Below are positions 53,545 to 61,851 of a stretch of DNA of 64,000 nucleotides, piece after piece. The notes below the pieces were generated by a model. The model saw nothing but the letters and a program-made list of their open reading frames with translations, ran no database searches and had not been told where the DNA came from. This DNA comes from Lewinellaceae bacterium (GTDB lineage Bacteria > Bacteroidota > Bacteroidia > Chitinophagales > Saprospiraceae): NCBI GenBank assembly GCA_020636375.1, contig JACJXZ010000006.1:310001-374000 (forward strand), given 5' to 3'. Made by a program: the position numbers and the translations under genes. Positions within the stretch are counted from its first letter, which is position 1; every line of letters starts with the position of its first letter.

Positions 53545-54336
53545 TTAATCTTTTCTATATTTAAAAAAACCTATTAAGTATCCGATGTGATAAGCAATGT
53601 CATTTGTCAACATTATCACAAACTCAAAGAAATTAAATTGCTTTAATAATTTTTTGTAGCGTTTTAACTCATAATTCACGAAGTTTTCGTTGTTATAATA
53701 TTGTTTCAATATTGCAAACCTATAGTAATCGCCAGTGCCATACGAAAAGCAAGATTTTAAATTATGAGAATAGCTTGTAGGTAAATGATGAATTGAATGT
53801 GTTGTTTTCCAGCATACTTTAAGGTCGGAATTAGTAATCCTAAAGCTCAATTCACTATCCTCACTCCATTTCATCTGTTCATCAAACCAATAATTGCCGA
53901 TATCATTTAAAATTGATTTTTTAATTCCCAGCCCAGGCTTGTGAATTAAATCATCATGAGTATCATCATGTTTTTTGCATTTAGAAATTGCTTTACTTAA
54001 GATGTTATTGTCACTATCAAATACTATATTTCCGTTTACAACGTCATACTTGTTTAGCAGCTCAAAAATTTCGTCAATAAATCCTTTTTCAAAATAACAA
54101 TCACTGTCCATTAGAATAAATTTATTATTTGTCACTAAATTAATACCTGCATTCGTAGTAACACTCTGGCTTCCTTTTGGAGTTATCACATACGGAATTT
54201 TTAATGCTAATAAGCGTTCCTCTATTGCTTTGTTAGGTGTTATCGAACATATTATTTCGACATCTTCCTCTATGCTTTTAATTGTTTCGAATACATGAAG
54301 ATCATCGCTGCAATTAATGACAATACTTAGTTCCAT
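53545..54336 (-). CDS. Glycosyltransferase family 2 protein
   Basis: The 263-residue GT-A fold protein has LSIVINCSDDLHVFETIKSI (nucleotide-binding start), QSVTTNAGINLVTNNKFILMDSDCYF with the DSD metal motif (DxD), and KWSEDSELSFRI (the ED of the catalytic base block). A C-terminal amphipathic tail is present. It likely transfers a sugar from a nucleotide-sugar to the pathway product or its carrier, which would make the product glycosylated (inference). It ends 3 bp before the next gene. Confidence 0.82.
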   Translation of the reverse strand: MELSIVINCSDDLHVFETIKSIEEDVEIICSITPNKAIEERLLALKIPYVITPKGSQSVTTNAGINLVTNNKFILMDSDCYFEKGFIDEIFELLNKYDVVNGNIVFDSDNNILSKAISKCKKHDDTHDDLIHKPGLGIKKSILNDIGNYWFDEQMKWSEDSELSFRITNSDLKVCWKTTHSIHHLPTSYSHNLKSCFSYGTGDYYRFAILKQYYNNENFVNYELKRYKKLLKQFNFFEFVIMLTNDIAYHIGYLIGFFKYRKD

Positions 54337-54337
54337 A

Positions 54338-54985
54338 TTATTTCATGATAACAGGTGCCAATATTTCAGTATCGTTCCAATATTTACAATCTTCTGGGGG
54401 ATTAACCGAACATGTTTTGTAAGAAACTTTGTTAAACCCTACATTACTTGCTAATTCATTATATTCTTCTTTGGGGTCTTTCTCTCCTAAGTAGTGAGTA
54501 AATATTCCGTTAGGCTTCAACAACCTGTATGCTTCTTTAAAAAAACGAAAACGCTCTGTAAACAAATATTCTTTTTTTATAGGATAGGTGTCGAATAAAA
54601 TGCCGTCAAAAGTTCCGTCGCTAAAACACCCAACTAATTCCTCCCAAAACCCTAGCATCGGAATTGTTTTTACACTAGAATTCATCGCGAAATTTAATGC
54701 GTTTGTGTAAACATCAAAATTCCCTTCAATAATTATATGTAAATCGATATCCTGATCATTAATGTATTTTGATGAAATTCCCATGCCAAATCCAATTTCT
54801 AGTATTCGCCCTCCTTTTTTTGTTGCAATTTCTGCTAGTGTTTTCATGTATGGTTCTTCCCATGACTCCATAACCGGATGTCCACATATTTCAAGGCGCT
54901 CGTCAGTTAGTTGAATTTTTGAATTCCTCCAAAGATTGTAATCTTCCGGAAACTCATAATCTGTTAGTGGATGCTTTTTAAACAT
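54338..54985 (-). CDS. Guanidinoacetate N-methyltransferase (GAMT)-like enzyme
   Basis: The 215-residue class I SAM methyltransferase resembles animal GAMT along its length. PVMESWEEPYMKTLAEIATKKGGRILEIGFGMGISS aligns with the VMERWETPYM...GGRVLEVGFGMA segment. IIIEGN carries the ribose-binding Glu87, and DGILFDTYPI carries Asp132, which with Glu43 corresponds to the guanidino-binding acids of GAMT. The end PPEDCKYWNDTEILAPVIMK also fits. The loop after FTHYL differs from GAMT, so the guanidino substrate may not be guanidinoacetate. Together with the amidinotransferase it gives the two-step logic of creatine synthesis. Confidence 0.85.
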   Translation of the reverse strand: MFKKHPLTDYEFPEDYNLWRNSKIQLTDERLEICGHPVMESWEEPYMKTLAEIATKKGGRILEIGFGMGISSKYINDQDIDLHIIIEGNFDVYTNALNFAMNSSVKTIPMLGFWEELVGCFSDGTFDGILFDTYPIKKEYLFTERFRFFKEAYRLLKPNGIFTHYLGEKDPKEEYNELASNVGFNKVSYKTCSVNPPEDCKYWNDTEILAPVIMK

Positions 54986-54989
54986 TATT

Positions 54990-55982
54990 TTACCTTAATT
55001 TATATCTTTTGAGCGAATTATTTATTATTATATCCAAAAGTTCGAAATAGTTAATTCCATCCAATTTAGCTGAACGGCAAAAGTCGCCAATATCAGGATG
55101 CATATGTGGCAATGGATTTATTTCAATAAAATAAGGAATGTTTTTTTTCGACAACCTAATATCAACACGAGCTGCGTCTCTGCAATTGATTGCTCTGAAA
55201 GCTTTAATGGATGTGTCCTTAATTAGTCCAACAATATCGCAGTCTTCCTCAAAAGGGACAAAATCAAATAAGCTGTCAGCATTTTCTTTTTCATTGAAAC
55301 CATAAACTAGAAACTGTTGTAATTCTTTTGGACGTACTTCTATTGGCACAAAAGCGTGAATTGTTGATTCTTTTTCAATTAAACCAACAGTGATTTCCCG
55401 CCCTTCAATATACTGTTGTATTAGTACTGGCTGTTTGTACGCGTCTAATAAATATTCTGTCCTCAACATTAAATCATTCGCATTGCAAACTACCGATTCT
55501 TTAGTAATGCCAATGCCACTACCTTCTGCTATGGGTTTAATTATATACGGATAGTCAGAACACCGTTTAAGATTAACATTCTTGCTATCAGTCACAATTT
55601 CCCAATTCGGAACATTCCCCCCGGCTTGTTTTACCAAAAAGTTACAAACATTTTTATCTAAACTAAGCATTAACGAATCAGGTGAAGAAAACACATATGG
55701 TATTTGTAAAAACTCACAAATAGAAGGGACAATAGATTCTCTATACCTAAAACCCTGCATTTCACAAATGCTAAATACAATATCAATATTATTGCGTACA
55801 TCTTTTTGCAATAGCAATTCAGGGTCCTTCAAATCCAAAACTTCAAAATCATTATGAGATAGTCCTTCCTTTAATTTGCCTACTGTGTCGGTAATATCCC
55901 AATCTGCATTGATGTCGACAGGATTTTCAGAAGTTACAATCCAGTCCTTTCGAAGATTATAGAATAAACCAATTTTCACCAT
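54990..55982 (-). CDS. ATP-grasp ligase (D-Ala-D-Ala ligase-like)
   Basis: The 330-residue protein has an N-terminal pre-ATP-grasp domain (KIGLFYNLRKDW, DIVFSICEMQGFRYRESIVPSICEFLQIPYVFSSP). The ATP-grasp core follows: YPYIIKPIAEGSGIGITKES for ATP binding, LIQQYIEGREITVGLI, AARVDIRLSKKNIPYFIEINPLPHMHPDIGDF for the Mg-binding ExN. It should join a carboxylate to an amine via an acyl phosphate, i.e. make an amide or dipeptide-like bond in the pathway. It is unlikely to be the cell-wall enzyme given its context. Confidence 0.85.
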   Translation of the reverse strand: MVKIGLFYNLRKDWIVTSENPVDINADWDITDTVGKLKEGLSHNDFEVLDLKDPELLLQKDVRNNIDIVFSICEMQGFRYRESIVPSICEFLQIPYVFSSPDSLMLSLDKNVCNFLVKQAGGNVPNWEIVTDSKNVNLKRCSDYPYIIKPIAEGSGIGITKESVVCNANDLMLRTEYLLDAYKQPVLIQQYIEGREITVGLIEKESTIHAFVPIEVRPKELQQFLVYGFNEKENADSLFDFVPFEEDCDIVGLIKDTSIKAFRAINCRDAARVDIRLSKKNIPYFIEINPLPHMHPDIGDFCRSAKLDGINYFELLDIIINNSLKRYKLR

Positions 55983-55983
55983 A

Positions 55984-56562
55984 TTATTTCCTATTTAAGA
56001 TAGAATGTATTTTGCTCTGATTTTCTGGAGCGTTGAATGTTCCGAGTGCATATATTACATTATTTCCCGCATTGTACTTTTTAGGTCCTCGATAACAAGC
56101 ACACATATGATTTGCCGTTACTTTTGCAAATGCCCCTTTTGCGTTGCCATATTGCATAAGGTCTTCGCACAATTGCCTCGCAATATTTTCTTGGATATTA
56201 AATCTTTGGGTCCTGAAATCTATTAAACGAGAAAGTTTTCCAATTCCTAAGATTTTATCAGTCGGTTCATATATTAAATCCACTTTCCCAATAAAAGGCA
56301 AAAAATGATGTTCGCAAAATGACATAAAAGGAACGTCAAAAGCGCTAATTAAACCTGAATAATCATTTTCAGGTATAGTTTCAGTAACAGTCAAAATCTC
56401 TGAAGCATCCTTGATATTATAACCATTAAATACTTCTTTATATGCTTTTGTAATTCGGACTGGTTTTTTATTAATTGCTTTTGAAAGCCTTAATAATTCA
56501 TCTTCCGGAACAACTAATTCTAACCAATTTAAAATCTGACAATCAGGCTTTTCTTTATCCAT
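55984..56562 (-). CDS. Divergent GTP cyclohydrolase I (FolE-like)
   Basis: The 192-residue protein has the FolE zinc ligands: SFCEHHFLPFIGKVDL with Cys83 and His86, and ANHMCACYRG with Cys154 (His152 next to it, as in E. coli HLC). GIGKLSRLIDFRTQRFNIQENIARQLCEDL is the conserved GLSK-type segment. Expected product: 7,8-dihydroneopterin triphosphate, the entry to folate, biopterin and deazapurine compounds. It is shorter than E. coli FolE and has an unusual N terminus, so a housekeeping role is doubtful. As first gene of the operon it may supply a pterin-derived precursor (inference). Confidence 0.85.
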   Translation of the reverse strand: MDKEKPDCQILNWLELVVPEDELLRLSKAINKKPVRITKAYKEVFNGYNIKDASEILTVTETIPENDYSGLISAFDVPFMSFCEHHFLPFIGKVDLIYEPTDKILGIGKLSRLIDFRTQRFNIQENIARQLCEDLMQYGNAKGAFAKVTANHMCACYRGPKKYNAGNNVIYALGTFNAPENQSKIHSILNRK

Positions 56563-56593
56563 TTAAACTTATTTTAAATTGAAATTTAAATAT

Positions 56594-56634
56594 GTAAAGG
56601 TGTAAAAGCCCAGGCCAGCCCTTTACACCTTTAC
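56594..56634 (-). terminator. Hairpin after the M1 aminopeptidase gene
   Basis: GTAAAGGTGTAAA (56594-56606) pairs with TTTACACCTTTAC (56622-56634) around a 15-nt loop. The second arm is part of a short tandem repeat (CTTTACAC units). It separates the aminopeptidase gene from the AT-rich operon on the same strand. Confidence 0.5.
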
Positions 56635-56655
56635 ACCTTTACACGAATCTCCCCC

Positions 56656-58611
56656 TTACTCCTTCAAAAAACCCACCGTCATGTCTCCCATTGCCGTCTT
56701 CAACTGCAGCCAATACTGCCCGGCCGCCAAATCCCGCACATCCACCTGCTCCTGCTCGTGGCGCAGGATGAACTGCTGAATAAGCTGCCCGTGGCTGTCG
56801 AAGACCTGCCCCCGGGCCGGCAGCAAACCATTCGGCAATTGAGCCGTCAGTTCGCCCCTCACCGGGTTGGGGAAGAGCTGCACCTGCCCGAACAACGGGC
56901 TGCGCAGGCCGGTGAGCGGGTTGTTGGTCACGAAATTGCCTCTCGACACCAGCCAGTACTCGGGGTCGATCTGCGCCTGCGCTACTTCGAAGGGCAGCTC
57001 GAACTGGAAGTACTGGTCGTTTTCGGTATGGTCGAAAACGATCGTCTGCTCCGAGCCGTCGGTTCCGCGGAAGCGGATGGGCACCGGCATCTCGAAGAAG
57101 TCTACCGAATAGTGGGATGTTATCTGGTCGAGGGTGGCGTCGACGGTATTGCCGTCCTGCCACCAGTTGAAGCGGTAGGAGGGGTAGCCCTCGCCGTAGA
57201 ACCAGTCGTTGAAGAACTCCGTCAGGTCCTGGCCGCTCTGCTGTTCGAGGTGGCGCTGCAGGTCGGCGGTGCGGGCGTAGCCGAAGGCCAGGGCGGGGTC
57301 GTTGTGGTAGTTGCGCACGGCCTGGAAGAAATCCTCGTCGCCCAGCTTCCAGCGCAGCATGTGCAGCAGCATGGCGCCTTTGGAGTAGGAAAGGCGGCTG
57401 TTGAAAATGCGGTTGACGGAAGTGGTGTCGTCGACGTAGACCGAGCCGCCCGGCTGGCCGGTGATCTGGTTGACTTTGCCCTGCAGCCATGCCGGCCAGG
57501 TGTTGGTGTTAAGCCCCAGGCCGTACTGGTAGGTCAGGCCTTCCAGGTAGGTGGCGAAGCCCTCGTTGAGCCAGATGTCGGCCCAGCTGCCGCAGGTCAC
57601 CTTGTCGCCAAACCACTGGTGGGCCAGCTCGTGGGCCTGCAGCAGGTGGGAATAGCCGCCCATGAAGCTCATCGTCTGGTGCTCCATGCCGCCGCCCCAG
57701 CCGAACTGGGCGTGGCCGTATTTCTCATCGGCGAAGGGATACAGGCCGAACAGTTCGTTGAACAGCTGCATCACCTCCACCGTCGTGCCCGTGGCGCTCT
57801 GCCAGGAAGCGAGGTTCTCCGGGAAGACATAGTTGAGCACTTCGATCGGCTCGCCGCCCTCCACCGGCACAAAATCGGAATAGTGGGCGTAGTTGGTCAC
57901 GGCGATGGCCACCAGGTAGGCCGGGATGGGATAGTTGTGCTGCCAGTGGTAGACCTTATCCGCCCCGTCTTCGTATTCTTCTACCAGCACCCCGTTGCTG
58001 GCCGCCCGGTAGGCCGCCGGGGTGCGCACGTAGATGTCCACGCTGCCGATCTTGTCGTTGAGGTCCTGTTTGCAGGGCCACCAGTCCATCGCGCCGTAGG
58101 GTTCGGAGAGGGTCCAGATGATGGGCTGCCCGCCGTGGGTGGACTGCACGAAGGAGCCGAAGCCGGTGGGCGGCGGCGCGCCTTCGTATACTACTGAAAT
58201 GGAATCCAGCTGGCCGGACGGGATGGCCTGTGGCAAGGATATGGCCAGCCGGTTGCTGGCCTGGTTGTAGGCGTCCAGCGCCGAGCCATGGTATTGCACG
58301 GCATTCACCTGGAGGGCGTCCGACAGGTCGAAGTTCAGCTCTTCAAAACCCTCTTCGGTGGGGATGAAGTAGGTGGTAATCGTCCCCTTGATGTAATACA
58401 TGCCGGGGTCCACCTCCCATTCCATCCGCTGGTAGGTGATGTCGTAATTGTCGGTGAAGGGAGAAGAGCGGAAATTCAGCAGCGCTTCGTGGGCGTGCTG
58501 TTCCTGTGCGACGAGGCCGGAAAAATCTTTGCAAACGAAGTCCTCCGTCTGGGAGAAACTGATGAAGGATAACCCCACAAACAGTAAGGGCAACAGTATT
58601 ATTCTTTTCAT
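56656..58611 (-). CDS. Secreted M1-family metallopeptidase with Por sorting tail
   Basis: From ATG 58611 (MKRIILLPLLFVGLSFISFSQ) the 651-residue protein has a signal peptide and an aminopeptidase N-like beta domain (FPLY...MEWEVDPGMYYIKGTITTYF). The gluzincin site is HELAHQWFGD (His327, Glu328, His331) with Glu350 in NEGFATYLEG. A helical domain and a C-terminal Por/type IX tail follow (LFPNPVRGELTAQLPNGLLPARGQVFDSHG...LAAGQYWLQLKTAMG). The expected role is extracellular or surface peptide trimming. An in-frame upstream ATG at 58647 is less likely because the signal peptide begins at 58611. Confidence 0.92.
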   Translation of the reverse strand: MKRIILLPLLFVGLSFISFSQTEDFVCKDFSGLVAQEQHAHEALLNFRSSPFTDNYDITYQRMEWEVDPGMYYIKGTITTYFIPTEEGFEELNFDLSDALQVNAVQYHGSALDAYNQASNRLAISLPQAIPSGQLDSISVVYEGAPPPTGFGSFVQSTHGGQPIIWTLSEPYGAMDWWPCKQDLNDKIGSVDIYVRTPAAYRAASNGVLVEEYEDGADKVYHWQHNYPIPAYLVAIAVTNYAHYSDFVPVEGGEPIEVLNYVFPENLASWQSATGTTVEVMQLFNELFGLYPFADEKYGHAQFGWGGGMEHQTMSFMGGYSHLLQAHELAHQWFGDKVTCGSWADIWLNEGFATYLEGLTYQYGLGLNTNTWPAWLQGKVNQITGQPGGSVYVDDTTSVNRIFNSRLSYSKGAMLLHMLRWKLGDEDFFQAVRNYHNDPALAFGYARTADLQRHLEQQSGQDLTEFFNDWFYGEGYPSYRFNWWQDGNTVDATLDQITSHYSVDFFEMPVPIRFRGTDGSEQTIVFDHTENDQYFQFELPFEVAQAQIDPEYWLVSRGNFVTNNPLTGLRSPLFGQVQLFPNPVRGELTAQLPNGLLPARGQVFDSHGQLIQQFILRHEQEQVDVRDLAAGQYWLQLKTAMGDMTVGFLKE

Positions 58612-58950
58612 GATCTGTATTTTTTGAAAATTATCGAGCCACAGCAATATAGGACGGGAGGATGACTGTAATGGTGAGGATTGTCACTTTGCAGGGGATA
58701 TTTTTGTCATGTGGGCAACACGGGGAAGTCCTGGGTGGGAATGAACGGGGATGGGGGCGCGGTTGGCTGTTCGCTGTTCGCGGTTCCCTGTTCGCTGTTT
58801 TTACCCGGCCGAAGCACGAGGACGGGCGCGGTTCGCTGAAAATCGGGGGTTCTTCTATGAGATACAGAAAATACCGATCATGGGCGGCCTCAATAATTGC
58901 CAATCCCATGATACATTTCACTTATCTTGACACACCCCAACACACCTTGA
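58612..58950. other. Intergenic space upstream of the aminopeptidase gene
   Basis: No gene is supported here. It holds direct repeats of GTTCGCTGTTCGCGGTTC type (58765-58800), then a motif CTTATCTTGACACACC just before the 10-bp array that resembles AATACTTTGACATAC seen before two other arrays. The aminopeptidase promoter must lie in this region on the minus strand. Confidence 0.4.
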
Positions 58951-59110
58951 ATATGTTTCCATGTATCTCCATATATTCCCATGTATCTCCATGCATTTCC
59001 ATACATTTCCATGTATTCCCATGCATTTCCATGCATTTCCATGTATTTCCATGTATTCCCATATATTTCCATGCATTTCCATGTATCTCCATGTATCTCC
59101 ATATATCTCC
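58951..59110. repeat. Array of sixteen 10-bp ATGTATTTCC repeats
   Basis: Sixteen contiguous units with no spacer variation, consensus ATGYATYTCC (Y = C or T); differences are nearly all transitions at the same positions. It lies between the divergent aminopeptidase gene and the B12 riboswitch; an inverted array of the same family lies at 61561-61650 beyond the receptor gene. Chance reading frames through it encode repetitive peptides and are not genes. Confidence 0.92.
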
Positions 59111-59167
59111 ACCTACTCCCAAACCACCCTCTCCAAAACCCCGTATTTTTCGTACCTTCGCCCCGCT

Positions 59168-59403
59168 CCGGTTGCCGAAAGGCACAATAGGGAACTCCTG
59201 TGTAAGTATTATACTGATCCAGGGACTGTACCCGCAGCTGTGAGCTTCCGGGATGCTAAGCAGCAATCAGGTTATTGGTTATTTCCGTTTCTGAGCGGGT
59301 GCCGGTTACTGGTTGTGATTGGCGTTCCAACCGGGTTGTCAAGAGCCACTGTTTTTTAACGGGAAGGCGGCAATCCGGTGGAGTGAGTCAGAAGACCTGC
59401 CGG
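59168..59403 (+). promoter_or_regulatory. Cobalamin (B12) riboswitch
   Basis: The conserved elements are in order: AGGGAACTCCTGTGTAAGT, CAGGGACTGTACCCGCAGCTGTGA (the B12 box region), then GAGCCACTG..., AACGGGAAGGCG, GTGAGTCAGAAGACCTGCC. It precedes the BtuB-type receptor gene by about 250 bases. Adenosyl- or methylcobalamin binding would reduce expression of the receptor and the following lipoprotein. Confidence 0.88.
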
Positions 59404-59649
59404 AGCAGATGTTTCATTGTTGCCTTCGGGTTAGAGGCAAGGTGGATGTTGAGAAGGAACTGTTGTGAACCGTTTACTGGTTATGGCCAGATTGTAACTT
59501 CCATCTGGGTATTGGTTATTCCGATCAGGCGTATGCCGGCAATAACCAATAACTTCCACACGGCCTGCCGGGGCACCAATAACCAATAACCAGTCCTCCC
59601 GGCCAGCTCCCGCCACCGCCTCCCCGCCCGTGCAGCTCAATACCAATGC

Positions 59650-61551
59650 ATGGCTTTCTTTAGACCTGTCTGCATACATTTCTGCTTTCTGCTCCTGGTG
59701 CTTCCGGCGCTTCCCGGCCGTGCTATTGCCCAAGCCGACACCATCGACATCCCCGAGGTGACCATCACCGCTTCGCGCCTCCGGGGCTGGCAGCCGGGGC
59801 AGGAGCAAGTGATCCCGGACAGCCAGCAGCTCGCCTTTCTGAAAACGCAGAACCTGTCGGAAGCCCTGCGCCGCCAGGGCGGCGTTTACGTGCGCGACTA
59901 CGGGGCAGGCAATATTGCCACCGCTGCCGTCCGCGGCACGTCGGCCGGGCACACGGCGGTATTGTGGAACGGCCTTCCGCTGCAGGACCCCATGCTGGGG
60001 CTGACCGACCTGAGCATCCTTCCGCTCTTCTTTTTTGAAGAAACCCGCCTGGCCCTGGGGGGCAGCAGTTCTCTGTGGGGCAGCGGCGCTATGGGCGGCG
60101 CCATCCACCTGGACAGCCGCCTGCCGGCATCCGGCGACCCGCGCCTGAGCTACCAGGGCGAAGGCGGCAGCTTCGGCTACCGGAGCCAGGGGTTGCAGCT
60201 GGCTCACGGAGGCGGCCGCTTCCGGTCCGCCACCAAGCTCTTCCTGCAATCCGCCGACAACGACTATCCCTATACCGATATATATGGCGAAGAAAAACGC
60301 CTGCCTCATGCCGACGCCCGCCAGATGGGCGCCCTTCAGGAGAATACCATCCGGCTGGCCGGCGGCCACCAGCTGAGCGCCCGCCTCTGGGCCCATCGCG
60401 CCGAACGGGATATCCCGCCCAGCCGGGTACAGCCGGCAAGCAGCGCCCGCCAGGAAGACGACGCCCTGCGGGCGGCCCTCGACTGGCAGTGGGCGGGCGA
60501 ACGCAGCAGCTGGATCACCCGCCTGGCGGCCTTTCAGAACCGCCTCCGGTACGCCGATTCCCTGACCAATACCTTCTCGGACAGCCGTACGCGCTACCTG
60601 CTGGCGGAAGGGGAAGGGACGCATCAGCTCTCCCCCGGCCTGGATGTCAAGGGCGGCCTGCAGTTCAACTACCTGGAAGCCCGTTCCGACGTGTATTCAG
60701 GCTTTCCGCGGCAGGACCGCTGGGCCTTGTTTGGCGCGCTGCGATGGCAGCCGGGCCGGCAGTGGCTGGCCGTGCTGAGCGGGCGGCAGGAATGGGTGAA
60801 CGGGCGGGCCATCCCCTTCACGCCTGCCCTGAGCCTGCGCTGGCAGGACGGAAGCGCCCTGGAGGCCGGCCTGTCCGCCTCCCGCAACTACCGCCTGCCG
60901 ACCTTCAACGACCTCTACTGGCCGGGAGCCGGCAACCCCGGCCTGCGCCCGGAGAAGGGCTGGAACCAGTCGCTTTACTTCCAGGCCCGAAAGGAATGGG
61001 GCCCCTGGTCCGCCCTGGCCCGGCTGTCTGCCTTGAACTACAATGTGCAGGACTGGATCATCTGGCTGCCGGAGAGCGGCCTGTTCCGCCCGGAGAACGT
61101 CCGCCGCGTGTGGAGCCGCGGCGGCAGCGCCCGGCTCCGGCTGGAACGAAAGCTGGCGGGCGGAAGCCTGCATCTGGACGCCAACTACGGCTACACCCGC
61201 TCGACCAACCAAGCCACCCGGCGCGCCGCCGATCCTTCGCTGGGCCAGCAGCTGATCTACGTGCCCCTGCACCAGGGCGGCGCCAGCCTGGCCTGGCAGG
61301 CCGGAGGCTGGCAGGCGAGCTACCTCCAGGAATGGGCCGGCCGCACCTACATCCTGTCCGACAATTCGGACTGGCTGCCGGGCTACGCCGCCGGCGCCCT
61401 GCGCCTGTCGCGGGACTGGCGCTGGAAACGGCTCTCCGGGCAACTGTACGCCAAAGTGGAAAACCTGTGGGATGAAAACTACGAACTCGTCGCCAACCGG
61501 CCGATGCCGGGGCGGCACTACCGGGTAGGGGTAAATGTTGAATTTGAATGA
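59650..61551 (+). CDS. BtuB-type TonB-dependent cobalamin receptor
   Basis: The 633-residue protein has a signal peptide (to about 28, AIAQADT). A plug follows (IPEVTITASRLRGW; LSEALRRQGGVYVRDYGAGNIATAAVRGTSAGHTAVLWNGLPLQDPMLG; GSSSLWGSGAMGGAIHL), then a 22-strand-type barrel with the TonB_dep_Rec end (LWDENYELVANRPMPGRHYRVGVNVEFE). The size and single-gene plug without a carboxypeptidase-like domain fit BtuB rather than SusC. The upstream riboswitch and downstream BtuG-like gene support cobalamin or cobinamide as ligand. Confidence 0.88.
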   Translation: MAFFRPVCIHFCFLLLVLPALPGRAIAQADTIDIPEVTITASRLRGWQPGQEQVIPDSQQLAFLKTQNLSEALRRQGGVYVRDYGAGNIATAAVRGTSAGHTAVLWNGLPLQDPMLGLTDLSILPLFFFEETRLALGGSSSLWGSGAMGGAIHLDSRLPASGDPRLSYQGEGGSFGYRSQGLQLAHGGGRFRSATKLFLQSADNDYPYTDIYGEEKRLPHADARQMGALQENTIRLAGGHQLSARLWAHRAERDIPPSRVQPASSARQEDDALRAALDWQWAGERSSWITRLAAFQNRLRYADSLTNTFSDSRTRYLLAEGEGTHQLSPGLDVKGGLQFNYLEARSDVYSGFPRQDRWALFGALRWQPGRQWLAVLSGRQEWVNGRAIPFTPALSLRWQDGSALEAGLSASRNYRLPTFNDLYWPGAGNPGLRPEKGWNQSLYFQARKEWGPWSALARLSALNYNVQDWIIWLPESGLFRPENVRRVWSRGGSARLRLERKLAGGSLHLDANYGYTRSTNQATRRAADPSLGQQLIYVPLHQGGASLAWQAGGWQASYLQEWAGRTYILSDNSDWLPGYAAGALRLSRDWRWKRLSGQLYAKVENLWDENYELVANRPMPGRHYRVGVNVEFE

Positions 61552-61560
61552 AAGAGGGGG

Positions 61561-61650
61561 ATATGGGGAAATACATGGAAATATATGGAAATACGTGGAA
61601 ATGCATGGAAATGCATGGAAATATATGGAAATGCATGGAAATATGTATGT
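61561..61650. repeat. Array of 10-bp ATRCATGGAA repeats (inverted relative to 58951-59110)
   Basis: About eight units (ATATGGGGAA, ATACATGGAA, ATATATGGAA, ATGCATGGAA...), the reverse complement of the family upstream. It starts 9 bp past the receptor stop. The remaining 200 bases to the next gene carry short inverted TGTACACCG motifs and no gene. Confidence 0.88.
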
Positions 61651-61851
61651 AGGGTCCGAATTGCCCGGAGTGTTGCCGGCGGCTACCATTCTGCCCGGTG
61701 GGGCATCGTACACTGTACACCGCCCAAAGCCACCGCTGGGTCTGTACACCGTACACCGCCCCGCCCACCACTGGGATACCCTTGCCGCCTATTGTGCCCT
61801 ATGCGAAAACCCTTATGTGTTTTCTATGTGGAAAAACTAAAAACACTCAAT

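Noticed and set aside
50021..56562. Saxitoxin- or tetrodotoxin-type cluster
   Set aside because: An amidinotransferase alone is not enough; no polyketide synthase, Rieske oxygenase or other sxt-type genes are present.
55984..56562. Queuosine/7-deazapurine pathway
   Set aside because: GTP cyclohydrolase and radical SAM genes suggested it, but QueD, QueC and QueF-type genes are missing and neither radical SAM protein looks like QueE.
56758..58197. 479-codon open frame on the plus strand
   Set aside because: It lies antisense within the M1 aminopeptidase gene and has low-complexity Gly/Val/Arg-rich translation typical of GC-rich shadow frames.
58951..59110. CRISPR array or repetitive-peptide gene
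   Set aside because: Units are 10 bp without spacers, so it is not CRISPR. Frames through it exist in several phases on both strands only because the repeat lacks stops.
60075..61475. 466-codon open frame on the plus strand
   Set aside because: It overlaps the BtuB-type gene in another frame and its translation is almost all Arg/Pro/Gly/Ala, with no domain.
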